NCBI RefSeq assembly: GCF_900114345.1
Contig: NZ_FOZJ01000003.1
Coordinates: forward strand, 1,116,001-1,180,000
DNA length: 64,000 bases
Direction: 5' to 3'
From: Microbacterium sp. cf046
GTDB taxonomy: Bacteria; Actinomycetota; Actinomycetes; Actinomycetales; Microbacteriaceae
Shown here piece after piece: positions 35,204 to 43,977 of the stretch (position 1 is its first letter; each line of letters starts with the position of its first letter). A program made the translations under genes and the position numbers. A model generated the notes under the pieces. It did no database searches. It was not told the origin of the DNA and worked only from the letters and a program-made list of their open reading frames with translations.

Positions 35204-36058
35204 TTACGGGTGAGACTCGGGGCGTGTGGCATGCTGGAGTGCTTGTAGGGCGTCTCGCGCGGTGAGGGTGGTCGTCGTTGTGAATAGTTGGAGCGATGCG
35301 ATCCTGACTGGTCCTCCGCCTTCGGCCTCAGCGATTTCTTGATTCTTCATGATGGAGTAGGAGAAGTGGGTGAGGTCGCTGAGGAAGCGCCAGACGACGT
35401 GCACAAGGCTGTTGTCGCCGTAGACGCCGGCGATGGGAGTGGCGGTCTGCAATTGCCCTTGTGTCGCGCGAACGTCGAGTCCTATGGCGCTGGCGGCGCT
35501 GTCGAGGTAGTTCGTGGCGAGGGGTCCTTGGGTTTCCATGGCCGTCGCGAGTTGATCGAACATCTCGGCGGGTATCGGCATGCTGTCATTGCGTGACGCG
35601 GCGAGGCGCTTGTTGTTGGCGACGAATTGACCGACGTCCCGGCGGAGCACCCGGATTAGACGTTCGAGCCGTTCGGGACGGTCTGCCGGGCTGAGCAGCC
35701 AGGTCAGGGCAGCGCTGTTTTCGACCGCCGCGCGCATCGTGGGATAAAGCAGCACGAAGTCCAGGGTCAGTTGCCCCGGATCGACCTCCAGTGTCGACCG
35801 GTGCAGCTCGAACAAGAATCGTGCCGCGGTCGCGGCTCGCTCCTGGATGTACTGAGTCAGCATCAGACTGCCACCCGCTTCACGGGCCGTGCGCTCGTCA
35901 GCCGCAAGCCGACACGTGGGCGGGACCTCAGCTCTGGCAAGACGATCGAGGTCGACGGCGATATCCCTCATCGTCACGAAGTACCGTGCGAGTGAGTCCG
36001 CATGCATCTGCGTGGGATCGCCCTCGAGAGCGGAGACATCCGTCGCGTCAGAGTCCAT
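35204..36058 (-). CDS. Helical protein of unknown function, possible HEPN-like
   Basis: 284 residues, mostly alpha-helical (YIQERAATAARFLFELHRST, then LERLIRVLRRDVGQFVANNK). Near the C-terminus VWRFLSDLTHFSYSI holds an Arg-x6-His spacing inside the range known for HEPN proteins, but the flanking Asn is absent. Similar helical proteins of the DUF5677 kind are common in defence islands. It is divergent from the NERD gene. Function is not assigned. Confidence 0.5.
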   Translation of the reverse strand: MDSDATDVSALEGDPTQMHADSLARYFVTMRDIAVDLDRLARAEVPPTCRLAADERTAREAGGSLMLTQYIQERAATAARFLFELHRSTLEVDPGQLTLDFVLLYPTMRAAVENSAALTWLLSPADRPERLERLIRVLRRDVGQFVANNKRLAASRNDSMPIPAEMFDQLATAMETQGPLATNYLDSAASAIGLDVRATQGQLQTATPIAGVYGDNSLVHVVWRFLSDLTHFSYSIMKNQEIAEAEGGGPVRIASLQLFTTTTTLTARDALQALQHATRPESHP

Positions 36059-36139
36059 GAGCGAAGGTTAGCCGCCGTCCGACACCACTGACGTGAGGCA
36101 CTACCTGAGGTCGATCGCAAGCGCTGCTAGCGTCGTGCC

Positions 36140-36946
36140 GTGACGCTCGAGCCGGGGCAAGACGAGAAGCGGATGCGGTTGAGGTACGCCGGAACATGCC
36201 GACTCTGCGGCGCGGCCCTGCCGACGGGGACCGACGCCATATACGAGCGTCGCTCAAAGACGGTCCGCTGCGTGACCTGCGACGCAGAACCCACGGCGGC
36301 GGCAGATGGAGTTGCTGGCGCGTCAGCTCGTCGGGAGCACGAACGCCGGAAGGAAGCCCGCGAGCAACGGATCCGCACCGACCACCCCAAGCTCGGCGGA
36401 CTCATCCTTGCGCTCTCCGACGATCCGCAGAGCACACGGGCGTGGCAAGGGGGCGCGATCGGAGAAGAGATCCTCGCCCAGAGACTGAAAGAATTGCCCG
36501 ACTCCGCTCGCGTGCTCCACGATCGGCGCATCCCCGGCACGCGCGCGAACATCGACCACATCGCCGTGACCTCCGCCGGGATATGGGTGATTGACGCCAA
36601 GAGATACAAGGGCCAGCGACCCTCCCTTCACGTCGAGGGCGGGCTGATCCGACCACGCGTCGAGACACTCCGCGTCGGTGGACGCGACAAGACCAAACTC
36701 GTCGACGGAGTCCGGTCACAGGTCGAAAGGGTCTCCGACGCACTCGCCGACACCAACACCAAAGTCAAGGGCGCGCTCTGCTTCGTCGAAGCCGACTGGC
36801 CCCTCATAGGCGGGGCGTTCACTGTCAACGACATCGACGTGCTGTGGCCGAAACTGCTCCTCAAACGCCTGACCGACTCAGCAGATGAGACCATCGACGT
36901 CGACAGCATGCGCGCCCGCCTTGCAGCAGCATTCCCGCCCGCCTGA
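36140..36946 (+). CDS. NERD-domain nuclease with N-terminal zinc ribbon
   Basis: 268 residues from a GTG at 36140. TAGCGT seven to twelve bases upstream fits a -10 box, so the message is probably leaderless. Two Cys pairs (CRLCGAALP... VRCVTCDAE) form a zinc ribbon. The NERD core follows: GAIGEEILAQRLKELP, then RANIDHIAVTSAGIWVIDAKRY, which carries the Asp and Asp-x-Lys of the PD-(D/E)XK fold. NERD proteins are nuclease-related and often plasmid- or defence-linked. The zinc ribbon may bind DNA. Confidence 0.85.
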   Translation: MTLEPGQDEKRMRLRYAGTCRLCGAALPTGTDAIYERRSKTVRCVTCDAEPTAAADGVAGASARREHERRKEAREQRIRTDHPKLGGLILALSDDPQSTRAWQGGAIGEEILAQRLKELPDSARVLHDRRIPGTRANIDHIAVTSAGIWVIDAKRYKGQRPSLHVEGGLIRPRVETLRVGGRDKTKLVDGVRSQVERVSDALADTNTKVKGALCFVEADWPLIGGAFTVNDIDVLWPKLLLKRLTDSADETIDVDSMRARLAAAFPPA

Positions 36947-37086
36947 CTGTAACTGAATCAGCAACCTCGCACTCCAAGAAACCTCACCTCAGAGACACCC
37001 TCAACGGGCGTTCAAGCAGCTGAGCCAACGATGCCACCCGGAGAGGGACCCACATGCGAACGTTCCTGGAGCCGCTTGGCACATCC

Positions 37087-37989
37087 CTACTCGTGGGCGT
37101 GGTCCACGTCGTCCCTTCGGCACCACAGTTGACTGGTGTCCTGAATCTGATCCGCCAATGAGTCACGGATCGGCTCGGGGAGTTCCTCGAACAATTCGTA
37201 CACCGCATCCGTGGCTTCGATGATGGGAACAACTGCCGCTAGTCCATACTCCGCTTCTCGGTCCAGCGGGAGACCCGCTTCGTCAACCGTGATGAACTTC
37301 TCGAGGAATTCGTCTATCAGTAGCTTAAACGCGTCCTCCTGCAACTCATCGGCATTGCCGGCCCAGAAGAAGTCCTCATCAGGCGTGACGAACAGATAGT
37401 TGCCGACCGTCGCGCGAACGGCTTCAAGCTCCCCCGATGCGTCCGGGATGAGAAGCGCGGCCACTGCACCATTCGGGAATACTAGGTCCCCATTCACACG
37501 CCACTCTCGCTCCCAGCGAAAGTCGTATCGAAGTCTAGGACTGTCAATGACGACGTCGATCAGCGGAGTCAGACGCCAGATTGGATCCGTCGGGTTGGCA
37601 CTGGAGTCCATGAGCGATCGAATCGCGAGATGCTGCGCGGAGTCATCGGTTACGTACCATACAGGCGTAGCGCCGAAGTCTACTCGGAGACGCTCTTTGG
37701 CAAACACGATGCCGTAGACACGACCTCGGCTTGTCATCCTTTTAAGCTCGGGGATTGGCGTCTCAGTCAGGCAGACGGCGTTTTGGGTGCCACCTGCGAT
37801 AACCCGAGTTCGTGCAATTCCGAACGGATTGCGGGCTTCAATCACGCCCGAGGTCAAGATAGATTCAAGATCAGCTCTCGATCGAGTCAGGTGGACAAGA
37901 TACGGCGAGAGATCACGAGCATTGGGATGTTGATCGGTCCCGGTCCATTCCGTCGCACTCACATGTTCAGCATGCCACGAACCGATCAA
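37087..37989 (-). CDS. AbiGi/DUF2971-like abortive-infection family protein
   Basis: 300 residues. The N-terminus LVHLTRSRADLESILTSGVI is followed by AVCLTETPIPELK, YGIVFAKERL, ATPVWYVTDD and later EREWRVNGDLVF. This run matches the pattern of AbiGi and DUF2971 proteins (H-x-T... CFTDIP... YGI-F-K... PVxY... ExEWR). AbiGi belongs to a phage-exclusion locus of lactococci. The C-terminal 100 residues are acidic and unrecognised. It stands alone without a visible partner. Family call rests on motif order only. Confidence 0.6.
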   Translation of the reverse strand: MIGSWHAEHVSATEWTGTDQHPNARDLSPYLVHLTRSRADLESILTSGVIEARNPFGIARTRVIAGGTQNAVCLTETPIPELKRMTSRGRVYGIVFAKERLRVDFGATPVWYVTDDSAQHLAIRSLMDSSANPTDPIWRLTPLIDVVIDSPRLRYDFRWEREWRVNGDLVFPNGAVAALLIPDASGELEAVRATVGNYLFVTPDEDFFWAGNADELQEDAFKLLIDEFLEKFITVDEAGLPLDREAEYGLAAVVPIIEATDAVYELFEELPEPIRDSLADQIQDTSQLWCRRDDVDHAHE

Positions 37990-38149
37990 ATCTGATCGGT
38001 CTGGAGACGTGCCGGAAGGTCACTGACAACGGTTGCTCTCGCCGATAGCTGGCTGCCCGGCTTGCGGATCGATAGGCGTGGGTCCGCTTGAGTCGACGTC
38101 GAGTAGGCTCGCGCGTGTCCGCGCCACACACGAGCAAGGAGGAGCCAGC

Positions 38150-38611
38150 GTGCCCGATTACTGGCTCACGGTCGGCGCTGTGGCGGTGATCGCAGCTCTC
38201 ACCAGCGCGATAGTGACCGTCTGGGGCGTCTCTCGCCCCATCAAGCACAAGGCTGTGATCGAGGAGCGCCAGAACTGGCGGCAAGCGATCCGCGAACTGA
38301 TCCCGAAGTTTGTGAATGAAGAGGACGAAGCCGCAAGGAACGAGATTCGGAACGCGATCGTGCTGCGGCTGAATCCGTACAAGGACCAGTCGGCCTTGGA
38401 TCTACTTGGAGAGTACGCAACAACCCCATCGGCTGAACTCGCCGGGCCCCTCGTCGCGCACTTCCAGGCCATGCTGAAACTCGAGTGGCAAAGGGCCAAG
38501 AGGGAGGCAGGCCTCTTCCCTTGGGGTGCCGGCTGGCGGGCTGCACTCAGCGTTCGCTGGCAGAAGTGGCGCTCGGCGAAGCGCGATGCGCGGGCAACCG
38601 TGGCACCGTGA
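38150..38611 (+). CDS. Membrane-anchored helical protein
   Basis: 153 residues from a GTG at 38150 with a strong AAGGAGGAG seven bases upstream. One N-terminal membrane span (YWLTVGAVAVIAALTSAIVT) is followed by a cytoplasmic helical domain (VIEERQNWRQAIRELIPKFV ... NAIVLRLNPYKDQSALDLL). This layout is common among small proteins of unknown function in integrated elements. No family name can be given. Confidence 0.65.
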   Translation: MPDYWLTVGAVAVIAALTSAIVTVWGVSRPIKHKAVIEERQNWRQAIRELIPKFVNEEDEAARNEIRNAIVLRLNPYKDQSALDLLGEYATTPSAELAGPLVAHFQAMLKLEWQRAKREAGLFPWGAGWRAALSVRWQKWRSAKRDARATVAP

Positions 38612-39060
38612 GCGGGTTCGGTCGGGTGATTTTCCACCCAGCCGATCAGTCCATGGTGGAGGGTCAACGATCGAGACAACCCCGGTGGACAATGGTTCTT
38701 TCGTCAGTGCGGCGTGGCGCGCCCGCGACGCTGGTCGGACAACTCGCCGGAGGGTGTAGCGGTGCCCCGTGCGCCGGAGGCACGGGCAATCGAGCTCTTC
38801 TTCGCCCCCGCTATGGCATTGTCCGATTCGTACCTCGCGCTATGCGCCAGAGTGGGGTTTGACTAGTCGGGGGAGGGATGTCGAAGGCGAGCGCGAGATC
38901 GCGAACATAGGCCTCAGACTCCGGAATCTCCGATATCCGTCGGGCAGCAATCGCGCCGTACGAGCGCGAAGTACCCCGAAGAGCAAATAGCGCGAGGCGC
39001 GCGACCTGAGTCAGCTCGTCAAAAGGTGAGGGACTCGTTCACGCGCGCGCGTCGATGCAT
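38612..39060. other. Gap before the excisionase; possible gene remnant
   Basis: 449 bases with no intact gene. On the minus strand, about 38811-39035 has an open frame with protein-like sequence (ALRGTSRSYGAIAARR, then ISEIPESEAYVRDLALAFDI) but no start codon, and a stop directly upstream. It may be the end of a lost gene. Confidence 0.4.
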
Positions 39061-39240
39061 TCACACGTCGACGCCGAATGCGCGCAGCAGCGGGACGCGA
39101 GGGATCATGCGGCGCGGGCCAAGTTGCACCGTGGGAATGGTGCCGTTCTCGATGCCGAGCTTGATCGTGCGGTAGTCGACGCCGACCAGTTTCGCGGCGT
39201 CCTTCATGGTCAGTGCGAGCGAGGTGGATGACGTGCTCAT
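39061..39240 (-). CDS. xis: Excisionase (short HTH protein)
   Basis: 59 residues, starting MSTSSTSLALTMKDAAKLVG and continuing VDYRTIKLGIENGTIPTVQL, then RRMIPRVPLLRAFGVDV. This is the winged-helix excisionase pattern (helix-turn-helix, then a wing with PRRMIP). AAGGAG precedes the ATG. It lies at the island end opposite the integrase and is divergent from the HTH gene. It should bend the attachment region to favour excision. It is readily overlooked because a longer spurious frame overlaps it. Confidence 0.85.
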   Translation of the reverse strand: MSTSSTSLALTMKDAAKLVGVDYRTIKLGIENGTIPTVQLGPRRMIPRVPLLRAFGVDV

Positions 39241-39265
39241 GACATTCTCCTTCGGTGGGCAACTA

Positions 39266-39325
39266 ATGACATCACTTGCTCAGGGACTGTACACCCATGA
39301 ATGCCCGATGTCATCGCTTGCTCAG
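39266..39325. promoter_or_regulatory. Paired 18-bp direct repeat between xis and the HTH gene
   Basis: ATGACATCACTTGCTCAG (39266-39283) and ATGTCATCGCTTGCTCAG (39308-39325) match at 16 of 18 bases and are spaced 42 bases, four helical turns. They lie in the divergent promoter region, so they are probable operators for the HTH protein or sites for Xis. Confidence 0.65.
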
Positions 39326-39352
39326 CCTCGGACGAACTGGCACACTCGCAGC

Positions 39353-39967
39353 ATGCCCGAACTCGCCATCGACCAGGTTGACGCGGAGATCATCGATGCG
39401 GGGGACGGCGTCCACATTCCACGCTCCTGGCGAGCGGTCGTGACGGGCCTTCCTGACATTCCAGGCGCGGTCCGTGCGCGCATCGTGTACGACCCGGTAT
39501 TGCGGCGCGCTGTGGCTGAGTCAGTTCGGGTCGACCGCGACGGGCTGGGGGATGAGGTGACCACGACGCTGCTGCGCGATGTCCGTGTGCAGGCGATCGT
39601 GCAATGGGCGGCAGCTCGCGTCGTTCGCATCGACCGTGACGGCGGTGACCCCGAGTTGTACGGCGAGTACATCACTCGCCTGCGTGCGGAGGAAGGGCGC
39701 TCCGAGGAGCAGAACCTTCGTGAGGCGGTCAGGCTGTATCGACTCGGGTCGGTGATCAATGACGGACCGCTCAAGCTCGTCTCCGAGGAGCTGGGTGTCA
39801 GTATCAGCACGGCAACGCGAATGATGAATCGTGCCCGCGTCGCCGGCCTTGTGGACGAGGAGACCGGTCGCGAGGTCTACGTCCAAGCTCGTGAACAGCA
39901 GCTTCGCGAGCAGGCGACGGGGCCTGTCGTTGGTCCGGCGTCATCCGGTCCGTCGATCGGGCGCTGA
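39353..39967 (+). CDS. HTH DNA-binding protein of the island right end
   Basis: 204 residues from the ATG at 39353 (MPELAIDQVDAEI). A C-terminal HTH is seen as LVSEELGVSISTATRMMNRA followed by RVAGLVDEETGREVYV. An in-frame start at 39206 would run through the repeat operators and is less likely. It is divergent from xis, so it is a likely regulator of excision. Its last third plus the downstream region is duplicated at 52878-53481, where only the C-terminal part survives. Confidence 0.75.
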   Translation: MPELAIDQVDAEIIDAGDGVHIPRSWRAVVTGLPDIPGAVRARIVYDPVLRRAVAESVRVDRDGLGDEVTTTLLRDVRVQAIVQWAAARVVRIDRDGGDPELYGEYITRLRAEEGRSEEQNLREAVRLYRLGSVINDGPLKLVSEELGVSISTATRMMNRARVAGLVDEETGREVYVQAREQQLREQATGPVVGPASSGPSIGR

Positions 39968-40103
39968 CAACCGAGTCTCGCCAGTCCGCCCGCGCCTTGC
40001 TGGCGTCGGAGCTGCCTGATCGCGTTTTCGGGCATTTGGGCACTTCTGGCGGCATCAGCATCCAGTGCTGATCAATTTGCTCAGAATTTGCAGCGTTTAC
40101 GGA

Positions 40104-40182
40104 TGCGGGCAAAAACGCGCCTCGAGAATGCCCGATGTAGCCCCGGAATCGCGCGGATTTTTTGCCCGCAATTTGCCCGCAT
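40104..40182. repeat. Arm-type sites at the inner right end
   Basis: TGCGGGCAAAAA (40104-40115) points one way and TTTTTTGCCCGCA (40158-40170) with ATTTGCCCGCAT (40171-40182) the other. The word is the same as at 9988-10010. Inverted plus tandem arm sites are typical for tyrosine-integrase attachment regions. Confidence 0.65.
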
Positions 40183-40297
40183 CCCATCTGAAGTTAGGTG
40201 TTTTTACGTGTTCCGCGATGCGGTCGAACTCTCGAAAACCCGCGTAATTCCGCGGATTTTGCCGGTAGATGCAGCTATCGAAAAGCGCCGATTCGGA

Positions 40298-40317
40298 TTC
40301 GAGTGCCTCCAGGTACA
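40298..40317 (+). repeat. Degenerate internal att core
   Basis: TTCGAGTGCCTCCAGGTACA differs at three of 20 positions from the att core shared by the tRNA and 53462-53481. It has the same upstream context (GCGCCGATTCGGA) as the outer right end. It marks the junction between the defence and catabolic segments. Confidence 0.8.
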
Positions 40318-40469
40318 TTTCGCTACATTCGAGGACAGTTGGCAACCAGGATGCACCCACATTCATCGCCAGCGAGGGGCATGCGCGGCGTACATGCTGG
40401 ACGGCGGCCAATTCGACTTCGCTTTGCTCGCTGTCAATCGGCAAATGCGGTTGTTTTCGCTGGAACGAA

Positions 40470-40503
40470 GGCGGGTGAGAGGGTTTGATCCCTCTCACCC
40501 GCC
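40470..40503. terminator. Strong hairpin terminator after the catabolic operon
   Basis: GGCGGGTGAGAGGG and CCCTCTCACCCGCC form a perfect 14-bp stem with a TTTGAT loop. It lies 30 bases after the stop of the Gfo/Idh/MocA gene and should end the minus-strand transcript. The following bases in that direction are only mildly T-rich. Confidence 0.8.
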
Positions 40504-40533
40504 TCGGCGGGAACGCCTCCGCCAAGGCCTCGA

Positions 40534-41499
40534 CTACTTCTGTTCGTCGCGGCCGGTACCGGGGGAGCCGGGCCAATTGTTCAGCGCGAGATCTTCGAGG
40601 TCCAGCACGAGCGAGAGGCTCCGTGCGTTGTCGGCCACCGATACACCGGCGTTCGCATCGCCGTCGAGCGCGGACGCGAATTCGGCCCAGACCGCCGCAA
40701 GATCGGTGTGCAGACCTTCGTCTGGCGCAACGTTGCAAGGCTCGAGAACTCCAGTCGACCGCTCGACGAAGACCTGCAGTTTCGTCACATGAACGGTTCC
40801 TCCGTCGCAGATGATCTCCCAGTCGCCGTCCCACGGCGTAGTGGCACCGCGAGCGGCCCAGGTGCCCGAGTACGACACCAGCGCGCCCTGAGAGAGACGC
40901 AAGACCGCGTCAAGGTCAGTTCGGCCTGAGTATGACGTGGGCTCGGGCCTCGCTGCCCACGCCCCCAGCACGGCCGCCTCAGAGTCGGTCAGATGGCGGA
41001 GAAGATCCATATGATGAATCGCCATGTCGTTGAGCAGCGGGTGCGTGAGTTCGCCTCGCCCACCGTCCGTGAATTCAGGTTGCGCGAACACGATACGCAC
41101 ATGTCTCACCGCGCCGAGCTCTCGTATGGCGGCTCGGGTCGCGCCGACCCACCCGCGCGCGCGATAGTTCTGATCGACGCGAACAACGACATCGGTCCCA
41201 CTCGCGAGAGACACGAGGTCCTGCAGCTCGGCGCGACTCGAAACCAGCGGCTTCTCACACAGCACGGGAATCCGGCGTTCGACAGCGTCCGTTATGGCTG
41301 CGAGGTGCAGGCCCACCGGCAGGGTGATGATGACGGCGTCGAGATCCGTTCCGACGATGACGTCGGCATAGTCGGGCCTTCGGTCCCCGGTGTCGAGGTG
41401 ATCGGTACCGACCACCTCGACACCCGGAATGGCATCGAGCACGCCCTTCCATGTGAGACCCCAACGGCCCATGCCGAGGATCGCCACACGCTTCGTCAC
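40534..41499 (-). CDS. Gfo/Idh/MocA-family NAD(P)-dependent oxidoreductase
   Basis: 321 residues. The Rossmann motif is AILGMGRWGLTWKGVL, and the catalytic EKP motif occurs as VLCEKPLVS. This family oxidises or reduces sugars, inositols and their derivatives at a ring hydroxyl with a bound nicotinamide cofactor. It is the last gene of the catabolic cluster, ten bases after the amidase gene. Together with the GMC enzyme it could process 3-keto sugars. The substrate is unknown. Confidence 0.88.
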   Translation of the reverse strand: MTKRVAILGMGRWGLTWKGVLDAIPGVEVVGTDHLDTGDRRPDYADVIVGTDLDAVIITLPVGLHLAAITDAVERRIPVLCEKPLVSSRAELQDLVSLASGTDVVVRVDQNYRARGWVGATRAAIRELGAVRHVRIVFAQPEFTDGGRGELTHPLLNDMAIHHMDLLRHLTDSEAAVLGAWAARPEPTSYSGRTDLDAVLRLSQGALVSYSGTWAARGATTPWDGDWEIICDGGTVHVTKLQVFVERSTGVLEPCNVAPDEGLHTDLAAVWAEFASALDGDANAGVSVADNARSLSLVLDLEDLALNNWPGSPGTGRDEQK

Positions 41500-41509
41500 G
41501 CTCGAACTC

Positions 41510-42610
41510 CTACAGCGCCGGGCTCTGGTAGCCGGTCGGCGGAACGAGCACGCCGCGCTCGATCAGCGTCTCGATGTTCTTCGCTCGGGTCTGGTGCTCG
41601 CGCGCCAGCCATCCTTCGGTCGGCGCTGCATCGGCGTACTGGTTCTTCGGGTAGATCGGCTTGTCGTAGATCGCGCGATACTGCTCGGTTCGAAGATCCT
41701 TGAACTGGTTGTAAAGGCCGTTGGCGACACGGGCGCGGCGGAGCGCCTCGATGTCGAGCGTGGTCACCACGAAGGAGTCGCCGCTCGTCCAGCCGCGCTG
41801 CTGCGTGAGGATCTGCCCGCGGGGCCCGACGATCATTGACTGGCCGCCGAAGAGGTCCTGCATGCCCCCGTCATCCCGGTACTCGGGGCCGAGGTTCGGC
41901 GCGACCACGTACGCCGAGTTGAACATGGCGTGGGCGCGGTTCTGCAGCTCCCACATTCCGTTCTGGACAGCCGGTTCGATGAGTGTGGGGCGGATGATGA
42001 TCTCCGCTCCGTTCATCGCCAGGCCGCGTGCAACCTCGGGGTAGACGCCCTCGTGGCAGATGGCGATGCCGATGTTGCCGATCTCGGTGCGCGCGACTGG
42101 GAAGATCGCGTTCATGACATCGCCGCCGGCCTTCTTCTCGACGAACTCGTCGAAGATGTCGTGCGGGTTCATGTTGCCCAACATCCCGCCCTCGTACGCA
42201 TCGCTGGTCGCCTTGTAGCGCTTGTAGATGACCTCGCCCTGCGGGTCGATGATGAAGGCCACGTTGAAGTAGCGGTCGGGGAAGTCCTCGTCCTTGACCA
42301 TGTACAGCTCGGCGGCGATGAAGGCGTTCAGCTGCCTGGCCTTCTTGCCGAGCTCATCTGTCTCGGGCCCGGGGATCGTGACGGCGAAATGCGCTTCCCG
42401 GGCGCGGTTGCCCGGCGTGTTCGCGATCATGCCCTGGATCGCCATCTCGGGAATGACGATTAGGCGGACGGGGGAGCCCTCCCACGCGCCGACCATGGCG
42501 GCAGTGTCGATGAACTCATTGATTCGCTTGACGTTGGCCACAGCGTCGCCGGGGTTCTTCACGGCGAACGTCCGAGGCGATACCGCCGCGACGACGTACG
42601 GATCGATCAT
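41510..42610 (-). CDS. Carbon-nitrogen hydrolase (aliphatic-amidase/formamidase-like)
   Basis: 366 residues of the nitrilase superfamily. The Glu-Lys-Cys triad is complete: IPEMAIQG, EVIYKRYK and AICHEGVYPE. The overall length and the block NRAHAMFNSAYVVAPNLG resemble aliphatic amidases and formamidases, which hydrolyse short amides to acid and ammonia. The N-terminus fits MIDPYVVAAVSPRTF. It heads a two-gene unit with the oxidoreductase, with a palindromic operator about 70 bases upstream. An amide-linked or aminated sugar, or an amide by-product, is a possible substrate. Confidence 0.85.
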   Translation of the reverse strand: MIDPYVVAAVSPRTFAVKNPGDAVANVKRINEFIDTAAMVGAWEGSPVRLIVIPEMAIQGMIANTPGNRAREAHFAVTIPGPETDELGKKARQLNAFIAAELYMVKDEDFPDRYFNVAFIIDPQGEVIYKRYKATSDAYEGGMLGNMNPHDIFDEFVEKKAGGDVMNAIFPVARTEIGNIGIAICHEGVYPEVARGLAMNGAEIIIRPTLIEPAVQNGMWELQNRAHAMFNSAYVVAPNLGPEYRDDGGMQDLFGGQSMIVGPRGQILTQQRGWTSGDSFVVTTLDIEALRRARVANGLYNQFKDLRTEQYRAIYDKPIYPKNQYADAAPTEGWLAREHQTRAKNIETLIERGVLVPPTGYQSPAL

Positions 42611-42677
42611 CTCGTTCTCTCTCTTCTTTGAATCAGGCTGACCGAAACACTAGAAGGGCCTCGTCGCCAGGAGACGC

Positions 42678-42695
42678 TGAGTTAGCGCTAACTCA
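42678..42695. promoter_or_regulatory. Palindromic LacI-type operator upstream of the amidase
   Basis: TGAGTTAGCGCTAACTCA is a perfect 18-bp palindrome with the central CG-containing symmetry usual for LacI/GalR operators. A related element, GATAACGCACTAT, is at 42791-42803. The sequence GTTAGCGC recurs at 52469-52476 before the ABC binding-protein gene, so one regulator probably controls both. Confidence 0.8.
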
Positions 42696-42905
42696 TCCGA
42701 CCATAGGATGAGCGAAAGCGCAAGACCCCTGCCTCGAGAAGGCCGGTTTCTGGGCGGTTTAGCCGCTAGAATGAAGAGTGAACGCGAGGAGATAACGCAC
42801 TATTGCTGTTGCGAGTCAGATCGTCGCCGAAGCGCACTTATCGTCGCGGCAGGCAGACCAGATTGCTGCGCTGACCGGAGACGAATCTCTGCCGCCGGAT
42901 CCTGA

Positions 42906-43970
42906 TCAGCGGCGCGGCGGTGCGGTGGTGTCGCGAATAACCAGCGCCGGCTCGATGAGCGGGATGTCGCCCTCGGCCTCGCCCTTGATCATCGCCAAAA
43001 TGCGCGTCACCGCGATGTGCCCGATCGCCTCGAAGTCGAGTGTGACGGTTGTCAGCGCCGGCCGGAAGAACGGCGACTCCTTGACATCGTCGAAACCGAC
43101 GACGCTGATGTCTTCCGGTACCCTGAGGCCCCTCTCGTCGAACGCCTTCGTGAGGCCGAGCGCGAAGGGATCGTTAGCGGCGAAGACAGCCGTCACGTTC
43201 CGATCGAGCGAGAGCTGCTTTCCGACACGATAGCCTTCGGCGGCAGACCAGTCCGATGTCACGATCGGGGGAGGAGCCGCGCGGCCCGCGGCCGAGAGTT
43301 CCTCCGCCCATCCGCGGGCACGTGCCGTCGACGCCATCCATCCCGGCGGGCCCTGTACGTGCCATACCGTCTCGTGGCCGAGGTCGAGCAGATGACGCAC
43401 GGCCATGCGCGCACCGCGAACCTCATCGATGGAGATGCTTGTGGGGCTCGGGGGCGTCCCCTGCTCGAACGTGATGACCGGGGTGTCGGTGTCAAGACCC
43501 CGCAGCACTGCGAGCGCCTCGTAGAGCGGCGCGAGCACGACGATCCCATCGACGGCGTCCGGGCCGATCGAATCCAGCGCGGCACGGATCGTCTCCCGAT
43601 CGAGGGATCCGAGGGTTACCAGTCGCGTCGAGTAACCGTGCTTGCGTGCCTCCTCCGAGATGCCGTAGAGGGCGACAGACGGACCGAGCACCGACAGTTC
43701 GAAACTCACGACGCCGATCGTCATGGTCCTGCTGCTGGCCAGCGCAGAAGCGGCGGGATTGCGCCGGTACCGGAGCTGGGCGATCGCCTTCTCCACGCGT
43801 TCCCGAATATCCGGTGCGACGTTTGTCGCCCCGCCCACGACGCGAGAGACGGTCTGCTGTGACACGCCGGCGAGCTTGGCGACGTCGACCATGCGCGGAC
43901 CTTTGCCGCGGGACGCCGTACGCTCACGGACCGCGCTCTGCGGGGTCGGTGGCAACGAACTCGCAGACAT
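42906..43970 (-). CDS. LacI-family transcriptional regulator 1
   Basis: 354 residues from the ATG at 43970, which follows GAGGGA. The HTH is MVDVAKLAGVSQQTVSRVVG near residue 27, followed by the hinge RYRRNPAASALASSRT and a periplasmic-binding-like sensor domain. A perfect 22-bp palindrome lies seven bases upstream, which points to autoregulation. It probably represses the cluster until a sugar inducer binds. A longer in-frame start at 44171 would overlap the preceding gene and is less likely. Confidence 0.9.
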   Translation of the reverse strand: MSASSLPPTPQSAVRERTASRGKGPRMVDVAKLAGVSQQTVSRVVGGATNVAPDIRERVEKAIAQLRYRRNPAASALASSRTMTIGVVSFELSVLGPSVALYGISEEARKHGYSTRLVTLGSLDRETIRAALDSIGPDAVDGIVVLAPLYEALAVLRGLDTDTPVITFEQGTPPSPTSISIDEVRGARMAVRHLLDLGHETVWHVQGPPGWMASTARARGWAEELSAAGRAAPPPIVTSDWSAAEGYRVGKQLSLDRNVTAVFAANDPFALGLTKAFDERGLRVPEDISVVGFDDVKESPFFRPALTTVTLDFEAIGHIAVTRILAMIKGEAEGDIPLIEPALVIRDTTAPPRR

Positions 43971-43977
43971 TCCCTCA

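Larger units (their letters stand above)
39722..40317 (+). repeat. Right-end repeat, copy 1 (HTH tail, arm sites, att)
   Basis: This stretch is closely matched by 52878-53481 in order and sequence. It includes the HTH C-terminus, GATCAAT...GCTCAGAAT, the TGCGGGCAAAAA and TTTGCCCGCA words, the CTCTCGAAAACCCGCGTAAT block and the att core. The copies differ by scattered substitutions and small indels, so the duplication is not recent. Confidence 0.88.

Noticed and set aside
38811..39035. Protein-like minus-strand frame without a start codon
   Set aside because: A stop lies directly upstream and no ATG, GTG or TTG opens it; kept only as a possible remnant.
39011..39262. An 83-codon minus-strand frame overlapping the excisionase
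   Set aside because: It is in another frame from the clear HTH excisionase, is rich in Arg and His, and has no ribosome site as good.
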